Positions 1-7,601 of a DNA stretch of 64,000 nucleotides are shown in pieces. Both the position numbers and the translations under genes were made by a program. The notes under the pieces were generated by a model. It was not told the DNA's origin and made no database searches. It worked only from the letters and a program-made list of their open reading frames with translations. Numbering within the stretch: the stretch's first letter is position 1; the number at the start of each line of letters is the position of its first letter. The stretch spans positions 1,527,784 through 1,591,783 of the forward strand of contig NZ_JAMDLG010000001.1 of assembly GCF_023721715.1 (NCBI RefSeq). Direction: 5' to 3'. This stretch comes from Parasegetibacter sp. NRK P23 (GTDB lineage: Bacteria; Bacteroidota; Bacteroidia; Chitinophagales; Chitinophagaceae).

Positions 1-147
1 TTTGGGTTCCCTGACTTTTCACATTGATTAAGCTAAATTATTACAACAACACAAACATACGAGACGCAAAGGAGCAAGGACGCAACGGGCTGTGGAGTAA
101 TAGCATCCCTGTGTAATTGGTTTATAACCTTTGAGTTTAATAATATT

Positions 148-181
148 GAGGGCGTACCTTTTAGGTACGTCCTCTTTTTTT
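148..181 (+). terminator. Rho-independent terminator
   Basis: An 11-bp stem (GAGGGCGTACC at 148-158, GGTACGTCCTC at 164-174, one G-T wobble) closes a TTTTA loop and is followed by seven T. The orientation fits transcription entering from the left of the window. Confidence 0.8.
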
Positions 182-331
182 GAACTTAATGAACGCCAAG
201 CCTGCTGTAATAAATGAACGATTGGATCACTCAAAGCCCATCTTCCAATGCTTAAAACGATTTACATCTCAACTAATTCAGCTGCTCCCTTGCTTCCTGA
301 AAATCATTTACATTTCACCAATGCAGCCACC

Positions 332-413
332 CTTTGCGTCCTTGCCCCTGCGAGGTACGAAGCAGTCTGCTGTTGCGTCTTGGCGTGATCTACTGCAGCG
401 TCTTTGCGTGAAC
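332..413 (-). repeat. Dispersed intergenic repeat, family 1, partial copy
   Basis: It shares GCGTCCTTG, TGCGAGGTACGAAGCA and TTGCGTGAA blocks with the copies at 28.5, 38.7, 39.3 and 61.0 kb. Its rightmost TTTG (403-406) also serves as the likely -33 box of the rlmB promoter. Confidence 0.65.
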
Positions 414-434
414 CAACGTCTTTCCGTATTTTTG
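403..434 (+). promoter_or_regulatory. Bacteroidota-type promoter of rlmB
   Basis: TTTG at 403-406, a 20-nt spacer and TATTTTTG at 427-434 fit the TTTG/TAnnTTTG consensus. The start codon at 455 would follow a short leader. Confidence 0.55.
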
Positions 435-454
435 CCCCTACCTTAAAAATCACC

Positions 455-1222
455 ATGCGCACTTTTCGTACAAACCAGCAGCAACGTCCCAAAAAAAGTA
501 CTCTTATCGTGGGTCCTGAAGCCATTTCCAAAGCCTTACAGGAAGGAAAGGCCCTCGACCGGATTTATATGCAGAATAATCTTACCGGACAGGCTGCCGA
601 TGTGGTGCGGAAACTGGCCCAGGAACACCAGGTGCCCGTGAACCGGGTACCCGTGGAGAAACTGAACGCTTTCCACGTAACGGACCACAACGGGTTTGTG
701 GCCGTGATCTCCAAAATAAGGTATTACGACCTGCAACAGGTGATCTCTTACGTCGTAGACAAAGGTGAAGTGCCTTTGCTCCTGATCCTTGACGGCGTTA
801 CCGATATCCGCAACATTGGCGCCATCGCGCGCACCGCGTATTGTTGCGGTGTTCATGCCATCGTGATCCCAGATAAAGGAGTAGGTGCCCTCAATGATGA
901 TGCTATACTCACTTCTGCCGGAGCTTTGGAAAAAATACCCGTATGCCGTGTGAACAGCCTGATGAAAGCCGTGGATGATATGCACCTTAATGGTCTCCAG
1001 GTTTTCGCCAGCGAGATGACCGCCGAAACGGGCATCCGCGACATCGATCTTTCCATCCCCTGCGCCCTGGTGATAGGAAGCGAGGAAAAAGGAATACAGC
1101 CCTCCCTCATGAAGATATGCGATCAGCAATTCAGGATTCCCATGAAAGGAGATTTCGAATCGCTCAATGTATCCGTTGCCACTGGTATGATGCTGTACGA
1201 AACGATGCGCCAGCGGGGATAA
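455..1222 (+). CDS. rlmB: 23S rRNA 2'-O-ribose methyltransferase, RlmB/TrmH family
   Basis: A SPOUT-class enzyme that transfers a methyl group from S-adenosylmethionine to a ribose 2'-OH, probably of a guanosine in the 23S peptidyl-transferase region. An N-terminal RNA-binding substrate domain precedes the knotted domain. Its three motifs are visible: DGVTDIRNIGAIART near residues 112-126, VIGSEEKGIQPSL near 204-216 and PMKGDFESLNVSVATG near 228-243. The ATG at 455 gives a 255-residue protein of normal family length. An upstream in-frame start at 404 would add 17 residues of repeat-derived sequence, and the -7 box lies between the two. The exact target nucleotide is family-level inference; another TrmH-family specificity cannot be excluded. 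Confidence 0.9.
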   Translation: MRTFRTNQQQRPKKSTLIVGPEAISKALQEGKALDRIYMQNNLTGQAADVVRKLAQEHQVPVNRVPVEKLNAFHVTDHNGFVAVISKIRYYDLQQVISYVVDKGEVPLLLILDGVTDIRNIGAIARTAYCCGVHAIVIPDKGVGALNDDAILTSAGALEKIPVCRVNSLMKAVDDMHLNGLQVFASEMTAETGIRDIDLSIPCALVIGSEEKGIQPSLMKICDQQFRIPMKGDFESLNVSVATGMMLYETMRQRG

Positions 1223-1240
1223 AGCCCGATTTTAACTGCT

Positions 1241-1299
1241 GAATTTTGAATGATGAATTAGCGCCTGTCATCCAAAATTCAACATTCAAAATTCAAAAT
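1241..1299. repeat. AT-rich inverted repeat, family 3
   Basis: TTTTGAATGATGAAT-like sequence followed by repeated ATTCAAAATT units forms an imperfect inverted repeat. Similar sequence flanks dapF near 45.66-45.84 kb. A TTG at 1246 inside it opens the next reading frame, but is judged not to be the true start. Confidence 0.55.
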
Positions 1300-2148
1300 T
1301 TGAAGCCACTTCAACTCATCGAATGTCCGCGGGACGCCATGCAGGGGTGGGAACATTTCATCCCCACGGCTTCCAAAATCGCGTACGAAACAGCTTTGCT
1401 GAAAGCCGGTTTCCATACGCTCGACTTCGGCAGTTTCGTGAATCCCAAAGCCATTCCCCAAATGGCCGACACACAGGAGGTGTTGAGCGCATTACCTTCT
1501 TCCAATACCCAGTTGCTGGCTATCGTGGGCAATCTTCGCGGAGCGGAAATGGCCGCGGCTTCTTCTAAGATCAAATACATTGGGTTTCCCTTCTCCCTTT
1601 CTGAAACTTTTCAGCAGCGGAACACCAATGCCGGAAGAGAAGAAGCTTACGAAAGAGTAAAGCAGATACAGGACTTGTGCGTGCGGACCGGGAAGGAACT
1701 GGTGGTGTATCTTTCGATGGGTTTTGGCAATCCTTACGAAGATCCGTTCAACAATGCACTGGTGGCGGAGTGGTCGGAAAAAATGGTGGCGGCCGGCATC
1801 AATATTATTTCGCTGGCCGATACGGTTGGAGTGGCGACGCCGGAAGAAATATTCGATATAACAAGCAACATCATACGTAGTTTTCCAGGTACAACAATAG
1901 GCGTTCACCTGCACGCGACGCCTGATTCCTGGAAAGATAAGATAGACGCCGCATTGGAAGCAGGTTGTGTCCGCTTCGATGGCGCGATCATGGGGTTTGG
2001 TGGCTGCCCATTGTCTGGTAATGCGCTCGTAGGCAATATACCCATGGAGCAGTTGATTTTTTTCCTGGAAGAAAAAGGCTTTGATTCGGGCATTGATCAA
2101 GCTGAACTGGCGCAATGCGTACAGTTGGCGCAGCGTATTTTCCTGTAA
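1300..2148 (+). CDS. mvaB: Hydroxymethylglutaryl-CoA lyase
   Basis: Cleaves HMG-CoA to acetoacetate and acetyl-CoA, the last step of leucine catabolism, in the cytosol. The protein is a single TIM barrel of the DRE-TIM family. LIECPRDAMQGW at the N-terminus carries the substrate-binding Arg-Asp, LADTVGVATPEE lies in the middle, HLHATPD supplies the metal-binding HxH pair, and GFGGCP holds the catalytic loop cysteine. The usual Asp after HxH is replaced (HLHAT), as I recall for Bacteroidota homologues. The TTG at 1300 gives a typical N-terminus; the TTG at 1246 would add repeat-encoded residues. No ATG lies upstream of the conserved ECPRDA block. It is separated from rlmB by the repeat. Confidence 0.9.
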   Translation: MKPLQLIECPRDAMQGWEHFIPTASKIAYETALLKAGFHTLDFGSFVNPKAIPQMADTQEVLSALPSSNTQLLAIVGNLRGAEMAAASSKIKYIGFPFSLSETFQQRNTNAGREEAYERVKQIQDLCVRTGKELVVYLSMGFGNPYEDPFNNALVAEWSEKMVAAGINIISLADTVGVATPEEIFDITSNIIRSFPGTTIGVHLHATPDSWKDKIDAALEAGCVRFDGAIMGFGGCPLSGNALVGNIPMEQLIFFLEEKGFDSGIDQAELAQCVQLAQRIFL

Positions 2149-2153
2149 ATTTG
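2125..2153 (+). promoter_or_regulatory. Promoter of the GSCFA gene, possibly leaderless
   Basis: TTG at 2125-2127, an 18-nt spacer and a perfect TAAATTTG at 2146-2153. The ATG follows only four nucleotides later, so transcription may begin at or next to the start codon. Confidence 0.55.
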
Positions 2154-2157
2154 CCAG

Positions 2158-3138
2158 ATGGAATTCAGAAGAGCGCTAGCCGTAAAGAAAATGAAGGAGC
2201 CGATCCGGCACCGGCAGCCCATCCTACTGATCGGGTCCTGCTTTTCAGAACACATCGGTGAGAAATTAAGGGCAGGAAAATTCCGGGTGCTGGAGAACCC
2301 GCATGGTATCCTTTTTAATCCTGTCAGCATCGCTACCGCCATCCGGGCCTACATTGAGAAACGGGTGTACACCGCGGATGAATTGTTCGAACTGAATGAA
2401 ACCTGGCACAGTTGGGACCACCACAGCCGTTTCTCCGCGCCTGACCCGCAGGCTGCCCTCCAAAAGATCAATGATGCGGTAAACGAAGCACACAGCTTCC
2501 TTCAACAAACAGAATGGGTAATCATTACGCTGGGTTCAGCATTTTCTTATGAACTGGCGGAGAACAATCAACCCGTGGCGAACTGCCATAAGGCACCCGC
2601 GAATATATTCCGCCGAAAGCTGCTTTCTGTTGAAGATGTATTGGCCGCGATGGATAACACGATCCACCGGCTCCGTTTTTTCAACCCTGCTATTAAGGTG
2701 ATTTTCACCATCAGTCCAGTGCGGCACCTCCGCGAGGGAATGGTGGAAAACAACCGGAGTAAGGCGGTGTTGATCCAGGCCGTGCACCACCTGGTGGATA
2801 AGTTTGAGGGACTGTATTATTTCCCCGCCTACGAACTGGTGATAGATGACCTTCGCGATTACCGTTTTTACGCTGAAGACATGGTTCACCCCAATTACCA
2901 GGCTACCGGTTATGTATGGGAGAGACTGGCGGAAAGTTGTTTTGACGAGGACACCATTTCCCTGCTGGAAGAGTTGCGGAAAACCGACCTGGCTTACAGG
3001 CACCGTCCTTTTAACCCGGAGACCACTCAACATAAAAAATTCCTGCAGGACCAGCTTACGCGCACGGCCGCCCTGCAGAAAAAATATGATTACCTCGACC
3101 TTAGCCGGGAACTACTGTATTTTGCGCAGGGATCCTGA
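2158..3138 (+). CDS. GSCFA domain protein
   Basis: A 326-residue member of the GSCFA family, named after the motif seen here as LLIGSCFSEHIG (residues about 22-33). The family has an SGNH-hydrolase-like arrangement, with a candidate nucleophile Ser in GSCF, a TLGSAFSYE block near 124-132 and DMVHPNYQA near 241-249 as a possible Asp/His pair. The substrate is unknown. No signal peptide is visible, so the protein is probably cytoplasmic. The start at 2158 gives the N-terminus usual for the family. Its 3' end overlaps the convergent kinase gene by 38 bp. Confidence 0.85.
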   Translation: MEFRRALAVKKMKEPIRHRQPILLIGSCFSEHIGEKLRAGKFRVLENPHGILFNPVSIATAIRAYIEKRVYTADELFELNETWHSWDHHSRFSAPDPQAALQKINDAVNEAHSFLQQTEWVIITLGSAFSYELAENNQPVANCHKAPANIFRRKLLSVEDVLAAMDNTIHRLRFFNPAIKVIFTISPVRHLREGMVENNRSKAVLIQAVHHLVDKFEGLYYFPAYELVIDDLRDYRFYAEDMVHPNYQATGYVWERLAESCFDEDTISLLEELRKTDLAYRHRPFNPETTQHKKFLQDQLTRTAALQKKYDYLDLSRELLYFAQGS

Positions 3139-4201
3139 CGGGGAAATTGTACTCTTCTTTCAGGAATTGTTCCAGGCTCTCCAGTAAACAAAACTGGTTA
3201 CGTGCCCTGTCCAGGTTATGATCTGGGTACCTTGTCCGGTAATACACATCTCCTTTCAGAAAATCGGTCATAAAGCGCAGCGCCTGCTGGTAGATCATAA
3301 TCAGCCCTGAATAATGAATATGCCGCATTTCCTCCACCGTGAAGCTGTGCGCCATTTCATGGAGGTAACCGTTCAGGATGGCTTTATAGTATTCTTTCCG
3401 GATGTGGATCGCGTTAAAATCGGTACTGTTCTCGTCTACGCTGCAGGTCATGGTCCGGATCATGTCGCCAATATCGGAGTAGAACCTTCCGGGCATTACG
3501 GTGTCCATGTCTACGGGGCAAACCACTTCATTTGAATCCTTATTAAAGAGGATATTGCTCACTTTGGTATCGTGGTGCATCACGCGTATCCTGTAGTCCG
3601 GGTTTTGAAGGATGCTGTTAAAGAAACTCAGGATATAAGCTTTCTTTAATAGTCCGTCCACTAGTTCTTCAGCCCGGATTTTTCTATCGGGCACGGCGTT
3701 CAGGATGGCTTCTTCAAATTGTTCGAAGCGGTAGCCAAGGTCGTGGAACCGCGGAAGTATTTCCCGGAGCAGGTGGATGTTAGAGCCGTTCAGCTCGTGG
3801 GTGAATTGTCCGAAGCAACGTGCGGCGGTGTAGGCGAGTTGCGTATTGTGGGCCAGGTCGGGGGAATAAGTGTTTTCGATGAATTCAAATCCGCGCCAGA
3901 AGCGGTTTTCATCATCGGTGTATCCCATTTCCCCTTTTGTGGTTAGCAACGGCCTTGGAAGTGCGATGGTGCTCCCTGTTTGTGCCAGGTAATTCCGTAC
4001 GATAAGGTAGTTGTGCTGGATGTCTTCCGGTTGGTGAAACACGGCGGTGTTGACCACCTGCAGCACAATGTTGATGTGCCGCAGATGATCCGTTATTTTA
4101 TAGGTATGGTTGATCAACCCATTCCCGAGGGGATTGATTTCCGCGTGGGCGGGGTCGATACCAAATTGGGGCAGTATATGTTGAATCGTAGCCAGGTTCA
4201 T
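3101..4201 (-). CDS. APH-fold sugar kinase, N-acetylhexosamine kinase-like
   Basis: A phosphotransferase of the aminoglycoside-phosphotransferase/choline-kinase fold (366 residues). HHDTKVSNILF is the catalytic loop with Asp as base and Asn for magnesium; CPVDMDTVMPG is the DxD metal site. Bacteroidota homologues are often labelled mucin desulfatase or MdsC and resemble NahK, which phosphorylates GlcNAc/GalNAc at C1. It begins 13 nt after the GH109 gene that would release GalNAc, and the two form an evident operon. That context makes GalNAc kinase the favoured reading, but substrate specificity is inference. It overlaps the convergent GSCFA gene by 38 bp. Confidence 0.75.
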   Translation of the reverse strand: MNLATIQHILPQFGIDPAHAEINPLGNGLINHTYKITDHLRHINIVLQVVNTAVFHQPEDIQHNYLIVRNYLAQTGSTIALPRPLLTTKGEMGYTDDENRFWRGFEFIENTYSPDLAHNTQLAYTAARCFGQFTHELNGSNIHLLREILPRFHDLGYRFEQFEEAILNAVPDRKIRAEELVDGLLKKAYILSFFNSILQNPDYRIRVMHHDTKVSNILFNKDSNEVVCPVDMDTVMPGRFYSDIGDMIRTMTCSVDENSTDFNAIHIRKEYYKAILNGYLHEMAHSFTVEEMRHIHYSGLIMIYQQALRFMTDFLKGDVYYRTRYPDHNLDRARNQFCLLESLEQFLKEEYNFPVRIPAQNTVVPG

Positions 4202-4214
4202 GTGAATTGTTGGA

Positions 4215-5537
4215 TCAGTACTCGTCGTTTAAAGCGAAAACAGGCTTCCGGTGCATCCATTCTCCTCCGGTGAAGTCGGGGAATTCAACAGTTTGGTTAC
4301 CCAATTCTATAGATTGTTCGCTAAGGGGTGTGATGGCGCTCCAAGCGGCGGCGTCGTACACATCCATTGGCGTGGGGGTTTTGCGTTTGATGGATTCCAC
4401 GAAAGCGTGCAGTACGAAGAAGTCCATACCACCATGTCCCGCGCCTTCGGTCGATTTGCTCCAGCGTGCCCACAGCGGGTGGTCGTATTTCTCGAACCAG
4501 GTTTTTGCTTCGTCCCACTGGTGTGCCTTACTCACGCCTTCGATGTGCACGGATTTATTTACGTCCATCCACAGGCCTTTCGTTCCCTGAACGCGGAAGC
4601 CGAGTGAGTAGGGGCGTGGCAGGTTGGTATCGTGTTGAAGGAGGATGGTTTCGCCGTTTGCGCAATCAATGGAAGTGGTCACCACATCGCCGAGTTTGAA
4701 GTTTACTTTGGCGTTGGGGTGGTTCTCCCCGCCTTTTTCCACCACATAGTTGTGCAGGCCGCGGGCTTTGCTGCTGAAGGAGTTCAGGCTAAGGAACTTG
4801 TTACCCCTGTTGATGTTGATGTAGTTGGCAACTGGTCCGATACCGTGTGTGGGATACAGGTCCCCGTTACGGTGAACGGAGTGCAGTGTTCTCCAACTGG
4901 CTTCGGAGAAGCCTTTCTCCCCGAATTCCGCGCCATCGAATTTAACGGCACGAAGGTCGTGCTGGTAACCGCCCTGGAGGTGTATGATCTCCCCGAAAAC
5001 GCCTTGGCGCACCATATTGAGGGCGGCCATCACATCACGGCGGTAGCATACGTTTTCTAACATCATCACATGCGCCTGTGCTTTCTCGGCGGCATGTACC
5101 ACGTCCCAATGGTCCTGAAGGGTAATACCGATCATTACCTCGGAACCGATGTATTTTATACCTGATTCGATGCTGCTGATGATCATCGGCTTGTGCCATT
5201 CCCAGGGGGTGGAAATGATGACCCCGTCGATGTCTTTCATTTCCAGCATTTTCTTCCAGGCATAGGGATCGCCGGTGAATATTTTGGGAACGGTTTTGTT
5301 GTTTCTGGCGAAGACTTTTTTCGACATTTCGAGCATTCTGTCGTTGATGTCGCAGATGGCTACCACGTCCACATCACTGCGACGGAGGGCATTGTCGAGG
5401 TGGTTCTGACCCCTGTATCCAACACCTATAAAAGCGAGGCGGACTTTCTTATTCTGTGCGAAAAGACTTCCCGAGGGAAGGATCGCGAGTCCGGCGGCAG
5501 CAATCGCAGACTGCTTTACAAAGTTTCTTCTATCCAT
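4215..5537 (-). CDS. GH109 alpha-N-acetylgalactosaminidase
   Basis: An exported Gfo/Idh/MocA-fold enzyme of the NAD-dependent glycosidase family GH109, which removes terminal alpha-GalNAc by a redox-assisted mechanism. The 440-residue protein starts with a twin-arginine signal (DRRNFVK, then a hydrophobic stretch to about residue 27). A Rossmann site AFIGVGYRGQNH follows, then family blocks ENVCYRRDVMA, GGYQHDLRAVKF, LYPTHGIGP, KARGLHNYVVEKGGE and GAGHGGMDFF. These match the Elizabethkingia GH109 enzyme as I remember it, well beyond a generic oxidoreductase. It is the first gene of an operon with the kinase and lies behind two palindromic sites at 5591-5632. The protein would act in the periplasm, so product uptake needs a transporter not seen here. 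Confidence 0.88.
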   Translation of the reverse strand: MDRRNFVKQSAIAAAGLAILPSGSLFAQNKKVRLAFIGVGYRGQNHLDNALRRSDVDVVAICDINDRMLEMSKKVFARNNKTVPKIFTGDPYAWKKMLEMKDIDGVIISTPWEWHKPMIISSIESGIKYIGSEVMIGITLQDHWDVVHAAEKAQAHVMMLENVCYRRDVMAALNMVRQGVFGEIIHLQGGYQHDLRAVKFDGAEFGEKGFSEASWRTLHSVHRNGDLYPTHGIGPVANYININRGNKFLSLNSFSSKARGLHNYVVEKGGENHPNAKVNFKLGDVVTTSIDCANGETILLQHDTNLPRPYSLGFRVQGTKGLWMDVNKSVHIEGVSKAHQWDEAKTWFEKYDHPLWARWSKSTEGAGHGGMDFFVLHAFVESIKRKTPTPMDVYDAAAWSAITPLSEQSIELGNQTVEFPDFTGGEWMHRKPVFALNDEY

Positions 5538-5590
5538 TTTTTCCTTATTGATGCCTGAAATTAGGGATTGGCTTTCAATGGAAAAAACGA

Positions 5591-5632
5591 CAAACGTTTG
5601 CGCATTTTCAGATATTTTAACGAAAACGTTTG
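5591..5632 (-). promoter_or_regulatory. Paired CAAACGTTTG operators of the GH109 operon
   Basis: A perfect 10-bp palindrome CAAACGTTTG (5591-5600) and a near copy AAAACGTTTG (5623-5632) have centres 32 bp apart, about three helical turns. AAACGTTT cores of this kind are typical LacI-family operators. No LacI gene lies in the window. Confidence 0.55.
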
Positions 5633-5640
5633 TGTAAGCC

Positions 5641-6252
5641 TTAATGGATGCGGTCGCCCCTCAATTCCTGGGAAGAAAGGAGCGTTGCTTCGTATTCCAG
5701 CCAAGCTTTCCAACGGGTCCGGACCTGCTCTTTCGGGAGGTAATGTTCCGCCAGTTCAATGAATAAACGGTAGTGCCCGGCTTCACTTTCCATGAAGCGG
5801 CGGTAAAATTTGCGCATGTATTGGTCATTCAGCCCCTCACTTAATCGTTTAAAGCGTTCGCAACTTCTGGCTTCAATCAGCGCCATGATAAGCAATTTAT
5901 CCAGGAAGTACGCTTCGGTGCTGCCGCCCTTTACCGTGAAATTCAGCAGGCCGTTTACGTATAGGTCTTTCCGCTGTTTTCCTAATGCGAGTCCGCGTTT
6001 TTTCAGTTCCGATAATACCAGCCTGAAATGCCCCCATTCTTCCGTTACGATGGGCGATAATTCCTCCACCAGCAGATTTTTGTCTGAATACTTCTGAATG
6101 AGACTGATGCAGGTATTGGCGGCTTTCTGCTCGCACCAGGCATGGTCGGTAAGGATAGCCTGGAGGGAAATACCGGCGAGGTCAACCCAACGGGGATCGG
6201 TGGGTAACTGAAGGCCCAGGATGTTGCGTGTATCTTCAGAAAGTTGTTCCAT
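5641..6252 (-). CDS. miaE: tRNA-(ms2io6A)-hydroxylase
   Basis: A non-heme di-iron monooxygenase that hydroxylates the isopentenyl group of ms2i6A at tRNA position 37, using oxygen. The 203-residue protein is all-helical and ferritin-like. Iron-ligand motifs are EEWGHF near residue 71, EARSCERFKRL near 132 and ESEAGHYRLF near 155, with an early Glu in DHAWCEQKAA. Length is normal for the family. A perfect TATCTTTG box precedes the ATG by four nucleotides. It lies next to the GH109 unit but is not functionally linked to it. Confidence 0.92.
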   Translation of the reverse strand: MEQLSEDTRNILGLQLPTDPRWVDLAGISLQAILTDHAWCEQKAANTCISLIQKYSDKNLLVEELSPIVTEEWGHFRLVLSELKKRGLALGKQRKDLYVNGLLNFTVKGGSTEAYFLDKLLIMALIEARSCERFKRLSEGLNDQYMRKFYRRFMESEAGHYRLFIELAEHYLPKEQVRTRWKAWLEYEATLLSSQELRGDRIH

Positions 6253-6256
6253 GCTT

Positions 6257-6264
6257 CAAAGATA
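6257..6264 (-). promoter_or_regulatory. -7 box of miaE, possibly leaderless
   Basis: TATCTTTG on the minus strand, then AAGC and the ATG. The -33 element is weak (a TTC trinucleotide about 21 nt upstream). Confidence 0.45.
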
Positions 6265-6386
6265 GGAACCGTGCGCTTCCGGCGGGAATGAACTGTCGGG
6301 AAAGCGAAAGGTTTTCGTTGAAACACTAATTGTTTTTTCAGGGCAACTCCGTGTAAAACAGGTGTTAACACTAAGGGAAAATACGG

Positions 6387-6418
6387 TTGTTTCACCTCAT
6401 GTTTTTTGTTGACCTTTG
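6387..6418 (+). promoter_or_regulatory. Promoter of bioF
   Basis: TTG at 6387-6389, a 21-nt spacer and GACCTTTG at 6411-6418, one mismatch from TAnnTTTG. It lies upstream of the chosen ATG and inside the longer alternative reading frame, which supports the shorter start. Confidence 0.4.
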
Positions 6419-6437
6419 TGATTCAAAGTTTTTTCCG

Positions 6438-7544
6438 ATGCCCCTATACCTCCGCGCAAAACTACACGAGCGCAAAGAAACCAATGCGTTCAGGTCGCTG
6501 GTATTACCCGACCAAAGCACCGACTTGTCTTCCAACGATTACCTCGGCGTGGTACAGGCCGGAAAAATCGAGGACTGGCTGAAAGAGCACTATCCCTATG
6601 CCTGCTGGAAACACGGCAGCACCGGCTCCAGGTTACTGGCCGGGAACTGCGCCCTGGCGGAGGCGCTGGAAGCAAAACTGGCCGCTTTCCACGATTCAGA
6701 GGACGCACTGATCTTTAATTCCGGTTACGATGCCAACCTCGGGCTCCTCAGTTCCGTTCCCCAGAAAAATGATCATGTGATTTACGATGCGCTGGCACAT
6801 GCCAGTATCCGCGACGGCATCCGGCTCAGCTTCGCGAAAAGCTACAATTTCAGGCACAACAATATGGATGACCTCCGCCGGAAACTGGATATCCCCTGCC
6901 AGGGCGAAAGATTCATCGTCACTGAATCAGTGTTTTCCATGGACGGAGATATGCCGCCCATGGAAGAACTGGCTTCCATAGCCGAAGCGTATCGTGCCCA
7001 CCTGATTATTGACGAAGCGCATGGCGTGGGTGTTTTGGGAGAAAAAGGAGAGGGCCTGGCGCAATCCATGGAACTGCACAAAAAATGTTTCGCGCGCATC
7101 TATACTTTCGGAAAAGCCATGGGCTGCCATGGCGCGGTGATCGCTGGTTCGTCTATGCTGATGGACTTTCTCGTGAATTACTGCCGCTCCTTTATATATA
7201 CCACGGCGCTGCCCGAAGCTGCACTGGCGGCTATTGAAGCAGCCTACAGTGTGGTTCCCGAAATGCAGGAGGAAAGGGCAGGTCTCAGCCGGTTGATCGC
7301 GGCCTGGAAGAAACTGGAGGTTCCTTTTGAAAAACTGGAGTCGCCCACGGCTATCCAGGGCATCGTGGTACCGGGTACCGATGCCGTTAAAAAAGTAGAA
7401 CTGAAGCTGCTGGAAGCTGGTATACAGGCCAGGGCTATTCTAAGTCCCACTGTACCGGCCGGCAGAGAACGCATAAGGCTGGTGTTTCATGCCTTCAATA
7501 CCGAAGATGATCTGCGTCATCTGCAACAGGTTTTACTGGCCTGA
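6438..7544 (+). CDS. bioF: 8-amino-7-oxononanoate synthase
   Basis: A PLP-dependent alpha-oxoamine synthase that condenses pimeloyl thioester with L-alanine in biotin synthesis. The 368-residue fold-type I enzyme shows SSNDYLGV, the glycine-rich KHGSTGSRLLAGN, FNSGYDANLG, IIDEAHGVGVLG (cofactor Asp and His) and YTFGKAMGCHG with the Schiff-base lysine near residue 226. The start at 6438 follows a promoter-like -7 box; an upstream in-frame ATG at 6387 would add 17 atypical residues. Other oxoamine synthases such as KBL share these motifs, but FGKAMGCHG is what Bacteroidota BioF shows. No other biotin gene is adjacent. Confidence 0.85.
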   Translation: MPLYLRAKLHERKETNAFRSLVLPDQSTDLSSNDYLGVVQAGKIEDWLKEHYPYACWKHGSTGSRLLAGNCALAEALEAKLAAFHDSEDALIFNSGYDANLGLLSSVPQKNDHVIYDALAHASIRDGIRLSFAKSYNFRHNNMDDLRRKLDIPCQGERFIVTESVFSMDGDMPPMEELASIAEAYRAHLIIDEAHGVGVLGEKGEGLAQSMELHKKCFARIYTFGKAMGCHGAVIAGSSMLMDFLVNYCRSFIYTTALPEAALAAIEAAYSVVPEMQEERAGLSRLIAAWKKLEVPFEKLESPTAIQGIVVPGTDAVKKVELKLLEAGIQARAILSPTVPAGRERIRLVFHAFNTEDDLRHLQQVLLA

Positions 7545-7601
7545 TGCTGTTTACTGGGGGAAAAGCGCTTTTTTTGTACATTACAAGAAGAAACAAGCGA
7601 T

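Larger units (their letters stand above)
1..426. other. Gene-free left edge with partial repeats
   Basis: No convincing gene is visible before rlmB. The stretch holds a partial copy of the dispersed intergenic repeat at about 60-96, a Rho-independent terminator at 148-181 that probably ends a unit lying left of the window, and a second repeat copy at about 332-413. The short open frames here have no recognisable protein character and run through the repeats. Confidence 0.6.

Noticed and set aside
28-234. A 68-codon minus-strand frame at the left edge
   Set aside because: It runs through a terminator hairpin and a dispersed repeat and has no protein-like character.
1246-1299. Longer HMG-CoA lyase starting at TTG 1246
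   Set aside because: The extra residues are encoded by the AT-rich intergenic repeat and have no counterpart in the family; TTG 1300 opens directly before the conserved ECPRDA block.
4215-5537. Generic Gfo/Idh/MocA oxidoreductase for the GH109 gene
   Set aside because: Several GH109-specific blocks (ENVCYRRDVMA, GGYQHDLR, YPTHG, GAGHGGMD) are present along the whole length, so the specific call is better supported.
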